A DNA stretch of 64,000 bases from Chitinophagaceae bacterium (lineage in GTDB: Bacteria; Bacteroidota; Bacteroidia; Chitinophagales; UBA10324), in NCBI GenBank assembly GCA_947469485.1, contig CANIPU010000004.1, positions 91,537 through 155,536 on the forward strand. The letters run 5' to 3'. This document shows positions 25,867 to 34,743 of this stretch, piece by piece. Below the pieces are notes generated by a model. The model worked only from the letters and a program-made list of their open reading frames with translations, did no database searches and was not told where the DNA came from. Position numbers and translations under genes: made by a program. How positions within the stretch are numbered: the stretch's first letter is position 1; each line of letters begins with the position of its first letter.

Positions 25867-26667
25867 CTAACGGTTCTTTAGTAGATTCTTAAGCAAATTA
25901 TCTGATTCGTGAATTGCTATATAATTGGGGCCAATAAAATCCTCATGCTTGAATTTATAATTGCGAAATTCAACATGTTTAGGGTAAATTTTTCCAATTA
26001 TAAAATTGAATTTATTGAGGTAATCGTAATAATCGACAAGAAGATTTTTTGAGGTGATATTGATATATCCATATTCAAATTGAATCATTCTTATCGTTCG
26101 ATTTGTTAGGGCTTTTTCAAATCCTTTCAATGCATCCAATTCTGCACCTTCAATATCTAATTTCAAGAAGTCGATTTTATAAATAGAATTTTGCTCCATG
26201 TATAAATCACCTTTCATTAATTCAATTATTTCAGTTTTCTGAACTGAATAATCAACACCTTTTATTTCGTAAAGCGATGAATGTGTATGAGAATTATAAA
26301 TTTTAATTTCTTTTTGAATATTCCCACTGTATAATCCAGCATTAACCGGGGTTATGTTTTTATATGCAAGGACATTTTTTTTTAATAAATTAAATGTGGA
26401 TACAACTGGTTCAAATGCAAATAATTTTGCATCAGGACAAAATCTGGTAGCTAACACGCTATAATCACCAACATTTGAACCACCATCAATGATAGTAGCA
26501 GGTGAAAGTGTGTTAAGTTTTTTTAATACTGTTGATTCACCATTACTATATGGATCATGATTTCGATTTTCATACATCCTGTTCATTGAGCGTCCGAATC
26601 CGGAAAGCCCTTTTAAAATAAAATTGTGTGTGTTGCGTTTGAAAATTCGCTTAAGAATATTGCTCAT
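25867..26667 (-). CDS. FkbM family SAM-dependent methyltransferase
   Basis: 266 residues. The SAM-binding motif is 'TIIDGGSNVGDYSVLATRF', with 'KLFAFEPVVSTFNLLKKNV' as motif II and 'DFLKLDIEGAELDALKGFE' as the post-core motif; together these define the FkbM family. Members O-methylate sugars or other hydroxyls, and in Bacteroidota they often modify glycans. The substrate here is unknown. No signal peptide, so it is cytoplasmic. It lies just downstream of a heparinase-like cargo gene on the same strand (27-bp gap), possibly in one transcript. Confidence 0.88.
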   Translation of the reverse strand: MSNILKRIFKRNTHNFILKGLSGFGRSMNRMYENRNHDPYSNGESTVLKKLNTLSPATIIDGGSNVGDYSVLATRFCPDAKLFAFEPVVSTFNLLKKNVLAYKNITPVNAGLYSGNIQKEIKIYNSHTHSSLYEIKGVDYSVQKTEIIELMKGDLYMEQNSIYKIDFLKLDIEGAELDALKGFEKALTNRTIRMIQFEYGYINITSKNLLVDYYDYLNKFNFIIGKIYPKHVEFRNYKFKHEDFIGPNYIAIHESDNLLKNLLKNR

Positions 26668-26694
26668 TTATGAAGGAAAAAAATATTTTAATGA

Positions 26695-29283
26695 TTATGA
26701 TTTTACAAATCGAATTAATTGTGTTCCCATAATATTTTCAGCTTTTATAAAGTAAATTCCTGTAGGAAGGAATTTAGTATCAATTTTCAAATCATCAGAA
26801 ATTGTTTTTTGTAAAATCTGAATTCCTTTTTCATCTGAAATCTGTATTTGAATTTTTTCCTTCTTACTAAAGATTGAAATGAATAAATAATCGTGCGAAG
26901 GATTAGGAGAAACATGAATCAGCTGAATTTTATTTTCTAACAACTTAGCTGATGCACTATGCAATACAATTTCAATCGAGTGATTTCCAAGAAATGTAGT
27001 AAGATCAAATGTGTATTCTAAAATACCATTACTATCAGAAGTTATTCCGTAAACTGCATCATTGCCATCGAATAAAATATCAAATGAAGTAAGTGGTTTT
27101 AAATCCGCAGCTATAATTTTCAGAACTCTTTGCGCAGGAATATTTTCTGCAAGATGATGAATAACTCCGGTATCCCCATTAGCACTGAAATAAAACAATT
27201 CAGTAACCCAATCTACAGCAATACTTACAGCATTCTGGTGTAATAGTCCGCCTGCTAATGATGGTGTTATATTGTCACCAATATTTATAGTATGAAGAAA
27301 TATTATTGAATCTGTTGTAAATGTTGGAGCAACTTCAATACGCCATTTACCAGGAGTTGTATGAATTGTATCCACTGGTCCGGCAACAGGGTAATTTGTT
27401 CCATCAACAAAGTATTCGTAGCCATTTCCCCCGATTCGAGTGGTTATATTATTGATTGGAAGCAAAGTTCTGACTGCAACATTTCCGTTTCCGTTTGTTT
27501 GTGAAATGTCTTTGCCGTCAAACGATTCAATGTGATTTGGAACTGTTGTATTCACTAAATTTCCACTGATGCTGGGTTCATTCTGAAAATGCAGTATCCA
27601 TTTTAAATCGCGTTGACTAGTTGCTGTATTTTTCAAATGAACAAAGTCAAGCACAACCACTTTGTTAGGTTTGTAAAAAAATAAGCGGCGAGTAAATCGA
27701 TCCAGTTTTGTGGAGTCATAACTCTGATGCGCATCAGCAATGTTATAACAGTAATCGTTTCCGCTTCCCCATAAAATCCATTTTCCTTTTTGGAATTGCG
27801 GCGAAGAAATATCATTAATGTTCATCAGCGTAGGCGATTCATTTTGACCGCCATCATTGCTCACATTCACTCCCCAATTGGTGTATTGCTCACTCGAATC
27901 ATAAACGCAAATGCTGTTATGAGCAATTGTTTTCATATAATAATTAATGTAGTGCGCATCGCCATATGAATAATAATAACCTGAATTTATTATCTGCGGC
28001 GCATTTTTGTAAATGCAAAATGAATTGTTGTCGCGATGTTCATGCGCTGCTTTTTTTGTCGGTGAATTAAAGAACCATACCAGTGCTGATGAACTGTCCC
28101 ACCCGGTTCTGCTCACCGATAAGCCGGTTTTATTACTCCACCAGTCATGTGCGATATCAGGTTTTGAAACTGCAGGCATATTAAAATCTTTATACATCAA
28201 CTTTAAGTAAATTGGCCAGGTCCAGGTAATGTTTTGTGGTAGCGAATAATATTGAGCGAGCCACAAACTGCGAGGGTCATTAAAAATTTGCGCATGACGG
28301 TAAACAACACGATCACCTTGTTCATTTGTAAAACCATCACCGAGATTTATTGTCCATCCATTGGGTTGAATAAAATACCAATACTGATTAATTGAATTTT
28401 TTACCCAGGATAATTCGCTGTAAAAATCATTGCCTGTAGCAATGCGCATATTTTCAAACAACTGAAATTGATCCACCAGACTCCACATTGAATAGGCAGC
28501 TCCCCAATTCCATCCACCAGCATCGTCACGAAAATGTGAATAGCAGGGATTAAATCCATTCATCCATTTATCATAAGTTATGTGGTACCACTGTAACACT
28601 GTGTCTTGTTGTAATGCAGTTAAACCATCAGCATTAAAAAGAACAAGCGAATATTGATTTGCAAAAAAGGTATTCCATGCATTGTGGCTTGATACATAAC
28701 TATTACCTGAGTTTGAAGTTATGTAAGTATTCATGAAGTAGCGATCAACCTTATATAGATTTTGTGCAAGATGTTGGCGCATTTGTACGGGCAATGAATC
28801 ATAACACCAATCGAGTAACAGTCCGCCAAAATCAGCAAGGCCACGAATGAAATTTTCATTAGTGTACCAATCGTAATTTAAAAAGTTAAGTGTGTCGTAT
28901 CGGTTGTTAATTTGGGTTATCAGAAATCTGCATCGTTTAAGTTCTGAAGCATCACCGGTGATTTTGAAAAGTGATGGTACAAATTGACCTTGCATAGCCG
29001 CCCACTGCGAACTGAAATCCCAAGTCCATAAAGTGGAATCGTTGCCTAATAAATAAAGTTGCGGATCATTATACCAATTGCTGTATACCGCATTATGAAA
29101 TGAATTGTAAGTTGCCTGACAATCGCCGGAAGAAATATTTGTTTGCAACCAGGCAAATCGTGTTGAATCAATATAAATGCGAGGCCTTGATTGATGAATG
29201 GAAGGGTAGGACTGACTATATGAAAAGTGGGTTATTAAAAATAAACAGAAAATTATCGCAGCAAAATTTATAAACTTTTTCAT
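26695..29283 (-). CDS. Secreted heparinase II/III-like polysaccharide lyase with T9SS tail
   Basis: 862 residues. A signal peptide (~1-23, 'SYSQ') is followed by an alpha-toroid-like N-terminal domain ('FIRGLADFGGLLLDWCYD', 'SSHNAWNTFFANQYS', 'GGWNWGAAYSMWSLV'). A beta-sheet domain resembling heparinase II/III C-terminal regions comes next ('AAHEHRDNNSFCIYKNAPQI', 'KTIAHNSICVYD'), and the protein ends in a T9SS type A tail ('VSPNPSHDYLFI'). It would cleave an acidic polysaccharide by beta-elimination outside the cell; which one (heparin-like, alginate-like or other) cannot be determined. It is not within a recognisable utilisation locus. Confidence 0.8.
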   Translation of the reverse strand: MKKFINFAAIIFCLFLITHFSYSQSYPSIHQSRPRIYIDSTRFAWLQTNISSGDCQATYNSFHNAVYSNWYNDPQLYLLGNDSTLWTWDFSSQWAAMQGQFVPSLFKITGDASELKRCRFLITQINNRYDTLNFLNYDWYTNENFIRGLADFGGLLLDWCYDSLPVQMRQHLAQNLYKVDRYFMNTYITSNSGNSYVSSHNAWNTFFANQYSLVLFNADGLTALQQDTVLQWYHITYDKWMNGFNPCYSHFRDDAGGWNWGAAYSMWSLVDQFQLFENMRIATGNDFYSELSWVKNSINQYWYFIQPNGWTINLGDGFTNEQGDRVVYRHAQIFNDPRSLWLAQYYSLPQNITWTWPIYLKLMYKDFNMPAVSKPDIAHDWWSNKTGLSVSRTGWDSSSALVWFFNSPTKKAAHEHRDNNSFCIYKNAPQIINSGYYYSYGDAHYINYYMKTIAHNSICVYDSSEQYTNWGVNVSNDGGQNESPTLMNINDISSPQFQKGKWILWGSGNDYCYNIADAHQSYDSTKLDRFTRRLFFYKPNKVVVLDFVHLKNTATSQRDLKWILHFQNEPSISGNLVNTTVPNHIESFDGKDISQTNGNGNVAVRTLLPINNITTRIGGNGYEYFVDGTNYPVAGPVDTIHTTPGKWRIEVAPTFTTDSIIFLHTINIGDNITPSLAGGLLHQNAVSIAVDWVTELFYFSANGDTGVIHHLAENIPAQRVLKIIAADLKPLTSFDILFDGNDAVYGITSDSNGILEYTFDLTTFLGNHSIEIVLHSASAKLLENKIQLIHVSPNPSHDYLFISIFSKKEKIQIQISDEKGIQILQKTISDDLKIDTKFLPTGIYFIKAENIMGTQLIRFVKS

Positions 29284-29323
29284 TCAGAAAATTAATTTAT
29301 TAATGCAAAAATCAGTCAGAAAT

Positions 29324-30139
29324 TTATACCGCTACATCAAACTCACGCAAAGTTTGATTGAGTGAAGTTTTTTTATCAGTGCTCTCTTTTCTTTTTCCAA
29401 TTATTAGCGCACAACTTACATTGTAATCACCTGCAGGAAATTTTTTTGTGAATGAGCCTGGTATAACTACTGAGTTAGATGGAACTCTGCCTTTATATTC
29501 AATCGGCGAATTTCCACTTACATCAATTATTCGTGTGCTTTGAGTTAGAACCACATTTGCACCAAGTACTGCACCTTGTTCTACCATCACGCCCTCAACA
29601 ACAATACATCTAGAGCCAACAAAACAGTTGTCTTCAATTATAACTGGAGATGCCTGAACAGGTTCCAGTACTCCACCAATTCCAACTCCTCCACTCAGGT
29701 GAACATTTTTACCGATTTGAGCGCACGAACCAACTGTGGCCCATGTATCAACCATTGTTCCTTCATCTACATATGCACCAATGTTTACATAAGATGGCAT
29801 TAGTATAACCCCTTTCGCTAAGAATGCTCCGTGCCTTGCAATTGCATGCGGGACAGCTCTTACTCCAATAACTTTATAGTTCTTCTTCAAAGGAATCTTA
29901 TCATAAAATTCTATAGGTCCGGCATTGAAAGTTTCCATTTGCCTTATTGGGAAATAAAGCAGAACAGCTTTTTTTAGCCATTCATTAACAACCCAAACTT
30001 CATTAGATTTTTCTGCAATGCGCAACTCACCTTTGTCAAGAAGATTTATTGCATTTTCAATTGCCTGAATGGTTGATTTGTCTTTTAGCAGTTCACGGTT
30101 ATTCCAGGCGCTTTCAATTTGTTCTTTAAGCTCGGTCAT
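29324..30139 (-). CDS. dapD: 2,3,4,5-tetrahydropyridine-2,6-dicarboxylate N-succinyltransferase
   Basis: 271 residues, the normal DapD length. It succinylates tetrahydrodipicolinate in the succinylase branch of lysine/meso-diaminopimelate synthesis, feeding peptidoglycan. Visible features are the helical N-terminal domain, 'GVRAVPHAIARHGAFLAKGV', and hexapeptide repeats forming a left-handed beta-helix ('MPSYVNIGAYVDEGTMVDTW', 'VGIGGVLEPVQASPVIIEDN'). The ATG at 30139 ('MTELKEQIESAW') fits family starts; the longer open frame upstream is not conserved-looking. The gene is divergent from the YwqK lipoprotein gene. Confidence 0.95.
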   Translation of the reverse strand: MTELKEQIESAWNNRELLKDKSTIQAIENAINLLDKGELRIAEKSNEVWVVNEWLKKAVLLYFPIRQMETFNAGPIEFYDKIPLKKNYKVIGVRAVPHAIARHGAFLAKGVILMPSYVNIGAYVDEGTMVDTWATVGSCAQIGKNVHLSGGVGIGGVLEPVQASPVIIEDNCFVGSRCIVVEGVMVEQGAVLGANVVLTQSTRIIDVSGNSPIEYKGRVPSNSVVIPGSFTKKFPAGDYNVSCALIIGKRKESTDKKTSLNQTLREFDVAV

Positions 30140-30238
30140 ACAGTAAAATAATTTCATCAAAGAAAGCAAGAAGCAAATAGATTTAGGCAGATAATTTTTT
30201 TGAACAACCAACACAATAAACTCGTTGATTTTTCATTT

Positions 30239-30246
30239 TACATTTG
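30239..30246 (+). promoter_or_regulatory. Candidate -7 box for the YwqK-type gene
   Basis: TACATTTG, matching TAnnTTTG, 13 bp before the ATG at 30260. This would give a very short leader; no well-spaced -33 element. Confidence 0.4.
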
Positions 30247-30259
30247 TCAAAAAAACTAA

Positions 30260-30922
30260 ATGAGAAAAATTCTTGCAGCGGTTTTTCTAATATCGATTCT
30301 TTATTCCTGTAAACAAAAAACAATGCAGGTAAAGTCTTTTTATGATCATGAAGGAAAAATATTAAAAGAAGAGTATACTGTGTTGAGTGATAGTCCTGAA
30401 ATCAGAAATGGAATTTATTCTTTGTATAATCAATCCGGAAAAATTATTGAAGTCCGCAATTACTTGCATAATCAATTGACAGATACACTTAGGAGATTTT
30501 ATGATGAAGGAACAGTTAGCGAAGAATGCATTTATAAAAACAATGAAATAAACGGCTACCGAAAATTGTTTTATAAGAATGGAAAAGTAATGAACCATGA
30601 GACTTATTTGAATGGAAATTTTGATGGGGCATATCATTCATATTTTGAAAATGGAAACAAAAAGGAAGAGGGGCAATATGTGTCAGAAGTTATGCAGGGA
30701 ATGTGGAAGTATTTTTATGAAACAGGGGAATTACAACAGGAAGTTGAATTTGCTGATAATATGGAAAATGGCTTTTATAAATATCATTTTAAGAACGGAA
30801 AAATTAAAGAAGAAGGGAATTATTTAAATGGAAAGAATGATGGTATTTGGAAATACTATGATGAAACAGGAATCCAAATTGCTGATACTTCATGGTATGA
30901 AGGTTATTCTGTGAAAAAATGA
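30260..30922 (+). CDS. Lipoprotein with MORN/YwqK-type repeats
   Basis: 220 residues. A lipoprotein signal with lipobox 'LYSC' (Cys ~17) predicts membrane anchoring outside the cytoplasm. The rest consists of about seven ~22-residue repeats of the form 'Y..NGK...EG.Y..G...G.W.YY', the MORN-like unit found in proteins annotated as YwqK-family antitoxins. That antitoxin name comes from a Bacillus toxin locus. No toxin gene is adjacent here and the protein is exported, so an antitoxin role is unlikely. Function unknown; probably a surface or periplasmic binding protein. Confidence 0.8.
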   Translation: MRKILAAVFLISILYSCKQKTMQVKSFYDHEGKILKEEYTVLSDSPEIRNGIYSLYNQSGKIIEVRNYLHNQLTDTLRRFYDEGTVSEECIYKNNEINGYRKLFYKNGKVMNHETYLNGNFDGAYHSYFENGNKKEEGQYVSEVMQGMWKYFYETGELQQEVEFADNMENGFYKYHFKNGKIKEEGNYLNGKNDGIWKYYDETGIQIADTSWYEGYSVKK

Positions 30923-30927
30923 TTAAG

Positions 30928-31746
30928 CTACTTAAAAGGTGAATCAGCCTCCTTTGAAATTGTGTTATAAGCCATTCTATCAACCCATGCAGGAAAAAAT
31001 TTGCCAAGTAAAACCGATATTTTTCCCTGAGTTGTAAGTATTATAGTCCTTTTTCTTTTTCTAACACCATTCACAATGTTTTGAGCAACTTCGGCAGAAC
31101 TCATTAATTTTTTTTCATCTAATGGCGTATCACCCTGGGCTTGTGCATTGTGATTAAGAGCTGTTTTTCGAATATTTGATTCAGTATAACCTGGGCAACA
31201 TATCATTACATGCAATCCTGTTTTTAAATTTTCACTTCGCAAAGAGCCAAGAAAACCATGCATAGCAAACTTAGAAGCTGAATAACCTGTTCTTCCGGGT
31301 AAACCTAAATAACCGGCAATAGATGAAATGCCGACCACGCTTCCTTTGTTCTTAAGAATTTCAGGTAAAGCATATTTCGTACAATAAACAGTGCCCCAAA
31401 AATTAATATCCATTAATTGTTTTATTACTTTCAAATCCAGATTGTTAAAAAGGGCCCTCATCGAAACACCAGCATTATTTATTAATACATCAATCTTTCC
31501 AAATCTTAAAATTGTTTCGTTTATGATTTTTCTGCAATCATCTTCAATACTTACATCCGATACTACCTCTAACACTTCAGCATTGGTTATTGCTTTTATT
31601 TCCAAAGCAGATTCAGCAAGTGTTTTTGCATTTCTGCCTGTTATAACAACCTTGCATTCAGCTCTCGCAAATTCTATTGCACAAGCTTTGCCTATTCCGG
31701 AGGATGCTCCTGTGATGATTACGACTTTGTTTTTTAAATCATTCAT
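30928..31746 (-). CDS. SDR family NAD(P)-dependent oxidoreductase
   Basis: 272 residues, classical short-chain dehydrogenase. It has the cofactor motif 'ITGASSGIGKACA', the structural 'INNAGVS', the catalytic Ser in 'GISSIAGYLG' and the 'YSASK' Tyr/Lys pair. 'TGRN' after the second strand suggests NADP preference. The extended C-terminus ('KRKRTIILTTQGKISVLLGK') resembles the DHRS/short-chain branch that contacts membranes. The substrate is unknown. It is convergent with the YwqK-type gene with only 5 bp between stops. Confidence 0.88.
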   Translation of the reverse strand: MNDLKNKVVIITGASSGIGKACAIEFARAECKVVITGRNAKTLAESALEIKAITNAEVLEVVSDVSIEDDCRKIINETILRFGKIDVLINNAGVSMRALFNNLDLKVIKQLMDINFWGTVYCTKYALPEILKNKGSVVGISSIAGYLGLPGRTGYSASKFAMHGFLGSLRSENLKTGLHVMICCPGYTESNIRKTALNHNAQAQGDTPLDEKKLMSSAEVAQNIVNGVRKRKRTIILTTQGKISVLLGKFFPAWVDRMAYNTISKEADSPFK

Positions 31747-31853
31747 GACGGCGAAGATAGTTTTATGATTTAATCTTTAATTGTGCAATGGTTAAACTTT
31801 CAATCATTCAATCTTTCAATTTACTTTGCATTCATAAAATGAAATAATTAAGA

Positions 31854-32372
31854 ATGTCGTCAGAATTAAATAAACTTTCTTCATATAAGCCAGAAGAAAT
31901 TCCATCAGCAAAGGGTTATCGGTTTGCAATAGTTCGTTCTGAATGGAACAGCGAAATAACTAATCCCCTTTGTGATGGTTGTATAAAAACATTAGTACAA
32001 AATGGGGCTAAAGAATCAAGTATAAAAGTTTTTAATGTTCCGGGAAGTTTTGAGTTGACTTTTGCGTGCAGCGAGTTGGTAAAAACAAAAAATTTTGATG
32101 CAATAATTGCAATCGGTTGCATAATAGAAGGGGAAACAAGGCATTTTGAATTTATTGCAAAAGCTGTTGCTAATGGTATTACACAGCTAAATGTATTAAG
32201 AACTATTCCGGTGATATTTGGTCTGCTTACACCCGCATCACAACAGCAAGCAATAGATAGAGCAGGAGGTAAATTTGGTAACAAAGGAGTTGAAGCTGCT
32301 ATTACCGCAATTAAAATGGTTGCTCTTAAAGGTCGTATTCGCAAAAGAAAATTTAAAATCCTAGAGAATTAA
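31854..32372 (+). CDS. ribH: 6,7-dimethyl-8-ribityllumazine synthase
   Basis: 172 residues. It condenses 5-amino-6-ribitylaminouracil with 3,4-dihydroxy-2-butanone 4-phosphate, the penultimate step of riboflavin synthesis. Conserved features are 'IVRSEWNSEITNPLCDGC', the 'VPGSFELTFA' loop, 'AIGCIIEGETRHFEFIA' with the catalytic-region His, and 'PVIFGLLTPASQQQA'. The enzyme normally assembles as an icosahedral or pentameric complex. Other rib genes are not adjacent. The MBL hydrolase gene starts 3 bp after the stop, so the two are probably co-transcribed. Confidence 0.96.
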   Translation: MSSELNKLSSYKPEEIPSAKGYRFAIVRSEWNSEITNPLCDGCIKTLVQNGAKESSIKVFNVPGSFELTFACSELVKTKNFDAIIAIGCIIEGETRHFEFIAKAVANGITQLNVLRTIPVIFGLLTPASQQQAIDRAGGKFGNKGVEAAITAIKMVALKGRIRKRKFKILEN

Positions 32373-32375
32373 TAT

Positions 32376-33212
32376 ATGAAACTATATACAATTGATACTG
32401 GTTTTTTTAAACTTGATGGTGGTGCCATGTTTGGGGTAGTTCCTAAAACTATCTGGCAAAAAATTAATTCTTCTGATAATAATAATCTGTGCGATTGGGC
32501 CATGAGGTGTTTATTGGTAGAAGAAGGCAATCGATTGGTATTAATTGATTGCGGACTTGGTAATAAACAAAGTGAAAAATTTTTCAGCTATTACCAACCT
32601 TTTGGCGATGATACTTTGGATAAATCATTAAGAAAAAACGGTTTTCGGCCTGATGATATAACAGATGTATTTCTAACACATTTGCATTTTGATCATTGTG
32701 GTGGCGCTGTTAAAATCGACAATAATGGGAAATATTTACCGGCATTTCCAAATGCAACATATTGGAGTCATTCAAAACATTGGGAATGGGCTGTAAACCC
32801 TAATTCGAGGGAGAAGGCCAGTTTTTTGAAAGAAAATATTTTACCGATTAAAGAAAACGGTCAATTGAAAATGCTTGATGATGGAGAGGAAATTTTTACG
32901 GGCTTTTCAAATATTACTGTATTTGGTCATACTGAAGCTATGATGTTGCCCAAAATTACTTATAAGGATAAAACAATTGTTTATTGCGCCGACTTACTAC
33001 CATCCGCAGGGCACTTGCCAATTTCATATGTTATGGCCTATGATGTTCGACCATTAATTACTTTAATAGAAAAAGAAAAATTCTTGAACGAGGCAATTGC
33101 GAAAAACTGGCTTTTGTATTTCGAACACGATAAGAACATTGAAGCATGTTCGATTATTCAAACAGAAAGAGGAATTCGATTAAAAGATGAGCTTAAGGTA
33201 AGTGATCTTTAA
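32376..33212 (+). CDS. MBL-fold metallo-hydrolase
   Basis: 278 residues. The metal-binding 'THLHFDHCGG' motif is intact, followed by further ligands in 'VFGHTEAMMLP' and 'IVYCADLLPSAGHLP', all in normal order for the metallo-beta-lactamase superfamily. Without a signal peptide it should be cytoplasmic. The group includes quorum-quenching lactonases, glyoxalase II-like and other hydrolases; the sequence does not decide between them. It is 3 bp downstream of ribH and probably shares its transcript. Confidence 0.85.
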   Translation: MKLYTIDTGFFKLDGGAMFGVVPKTIWQKINSSDNNNLCDWAMRCLLVEEGNRLVLIDCGLGNKQSEKFFSYYQPFGDDTLDKSLRKNGFRPDDITDVFLTHLHFDHCGGAVKIDNNGKYLPAFPNATYWSHSKHWEWAVNPNSREKASFLKENILPIKENGQLKMLDDGEEIFTGFSNITVFGHTEAMMLPKITYKDKTIVYCADLLPSAGHLPISYVMAYDVRPLITLIEKEKFLNEAIAKNWLLYFEHDKNIEACSIIQTERGIRLKDELKVSDL

Positions 33213-33230
33213 TTTTCCTAGATCATTCTG

Positions 33231-33649
33231 GAAAATAAAAATAACTGCTGCAGGTGCATAAGCCGGATTCTGTATTCTGATTTGCATCAGAAGCATTGTC
33301 ATTTATCTGGTTTCGGTTTCGCAACCGGAATCGAGCAGCCAACCCGTTCTGCTTTCAACTTTCGTTGAAGAAAGAGCGAGCAACTCTTGAACAGAATTTA
33401 TTTGGCCTTTCAGCCCGCAAGGTTTACCCGTGAAAGATTTTGCAACCAATCACCGTGAGCTTTTACCTCCCGTTTTCATCTTTTCCTACCGAAGTAAAAA
33501 CTTCAGTGGGTAGTTATTTTCTGTGGTACTTGCTATCCTTCATTAATTACTTAATGAAGTTCCACTCGTTAGGTGGTGCGGTGCGCTATGCTGTCCGGAC
33601 TTTCCTCCCTAAAATTAATTAAGGCGACAATCTTCCCTGCAGCAGTTAT
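33231..33649 (-). ncRNA. rnpB: RNase P RNA (catalytic subunit)
   Basis: The 5' region on the minus strand contains the universal 'GAGGAAAGTCCGGAC' signature (around 33593-33608), and the 3' region contains 'ACAGAATCCGGCTTAT'. The two ends (33636-33649 and 33241-33254) form a perfect P1 helix of about 14 bp, which fixes the boundaries. Internal conserved pieces are also present, including an 'ACAGAAAATAACTACC' core and a 'GGTAAACCTTGCGGGCTG' segment. A T-rich run after 33241 is the likely terminator. It makes the mature 5' ends of tRNAs. The 5' end lies just 1-2 bases beyond the smr-type gene stop. This element fills the otherwise gene-free stretch 33213-33650. Confidence 0.95.
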
Positions 33650-33650
33650 T

Positions 33651-34643
33651 TCAAAGATCAATGAATGTGGCACCATGCCCATAGCGATGGTGATATTCGT
33701 TTCTATATGGAAGGAATGAATAATCTGAATCAAGAATATTGCAAACTTCATTTTTCAATTTCCCTTTTCCATAGCCATGAATTACAACTAATCGCTCACG
33801 CTTATTTTGAATGGCACGCTCCAATACTCTTTTAAAAGCACTTAATTGTTTTTCAAGTATTTCACCTGAAGCTAAAGTCTTTTCGTTGATACCTAATGAA
33901 GATGCGTGTAAATCAATTTCTTCAATTCCTCCGGTTTTTAAATCAGCATTGTCGTAGTTTAAAACTTTATTGGCTTTCATTAAAGCCTCAAGTTCTTCTT
34001 TGGAAATATGATGTCGTTCTATTTCAGATTTTCTTCCGGGCCACTCATTGAATATTTCATACACATAAACTTCATCCGGAAAAGTTTCAAATTTCCTTTT
34101 CTTTTTAAAGTGAGCATTTGGTCTTATACGCAATTCAATTTCATTCTCATCGCCTTTTTGTTGCCAGGCACTTAGATAAATATTTGGCTTGTCGTTTAGT
34201 TTGTCTTCCTGAAAAGGAAAAAGTTGTTTTTTTGTTTTTGGCGCTAATAGTCCGCTATGAGAAAAATTTATACCATCAGAAAAATCAAGTATAATATTGT
34301 AATGTACCGCAAACTGAAAACCATTTTGAATATAAACCTGAAGGGCAGGCTTGTTTTCCTGATCAATAAAAGGTTCCATGATCAAAAGCAACCCTCTTTC
34401 TTTTAAAACCAATAGACTAATCGGAACTTTTTCTTTTGGTCGTTGCTCTTCACGGGGGCGAAATTCTCTACGCTCTGCTGGTCTGGGACCATTGGCAATT
34501 AGTGTAATATCCTCCGGATAAACGGGTATTTCATCCCCATCGAGATTTACATAAATCATTCCGTTTGCAACTCGTGTAACTATTGCAGTTTCATTCATGT
34601 GAATGAGTGTTACTTTCTCGCCTGCTCTAAAATCTTGTTTCAT
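33651..34643 (-). CDS. DUF2027/Smr domain protein
   Basis: The C-terminal ~90 residues form an Smr domain ('EEIDLHASSLG', 'LVVIHGYGKGKLKNEV', 'GATFIDL'), the nuclease-like module also found at the end of MutS2. The N-terminus has a small beta-barrel-like domain ('FRAGEKVTLIHMNETAIV'), followed by the DUF2027 region that is characteristic of Bacteroidota. I favour the ATG at 34643 over one nine codons upstream (34670), because a good promoter (-33 TTG and -7 TAGGTTTG) lies between and just before them, and the domain starts right after 34643. Role: probably nucleic-acid binding or cleavage; unproven. rnpB begins immediately after its stop. Confidence 0.85.
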   Translation of the reverse strand: MKQDFRAGEKVTLIHMNETAIVTRVANGMIYVNLDGDEIPVYPEDITLIANGPRPAERREFRPREEQRPKEKVPISLLVLKERGLLLIMEPFIDQENKPALQVYIQNGFQFAVHYNIILDFSDGINFSHSGLLAPKTKKQLFPFQEDKLNDKPNIYLSAWQQKGDENEIELRIRPNAHFKKKRKFETFPDEVYVYEIFNEWPGRKSEIERHHISKEELEALMKANKVLNYDNADLKTGGIEEIDLHASSLGINEKTLASGEILEKQLSAFKRVLERAIQNKRERLVVIHGYGKGKLKNEVCNILDSDYSFLPYRNEYHHRYGHGATFIDL

Positions 34644-34652
34644 ATACTTTTG

Positions 34653-34684
34653 CAAACCTAAGTCAATCATTTAAAAACTCACAA
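34653..34684 (-). promoter_or_regulatory. Promoter of the Smr-domain gene
   Basis: On the minus strand, -33 TTG (34682-34684) and -7 TAGGTTTG (34653-34660) are separated by 21 bp, close to the Bacteroidota optimum. The predicted start of transcription is only a few bases before the ATG at 34643. Confidence 0.55.
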
Positions 34685-34743
34685 CCTTTCAATTATTTCT
34701 TATTTATAAAATAAAAATTGGTTTTAGATATAAGTTAAAAATC

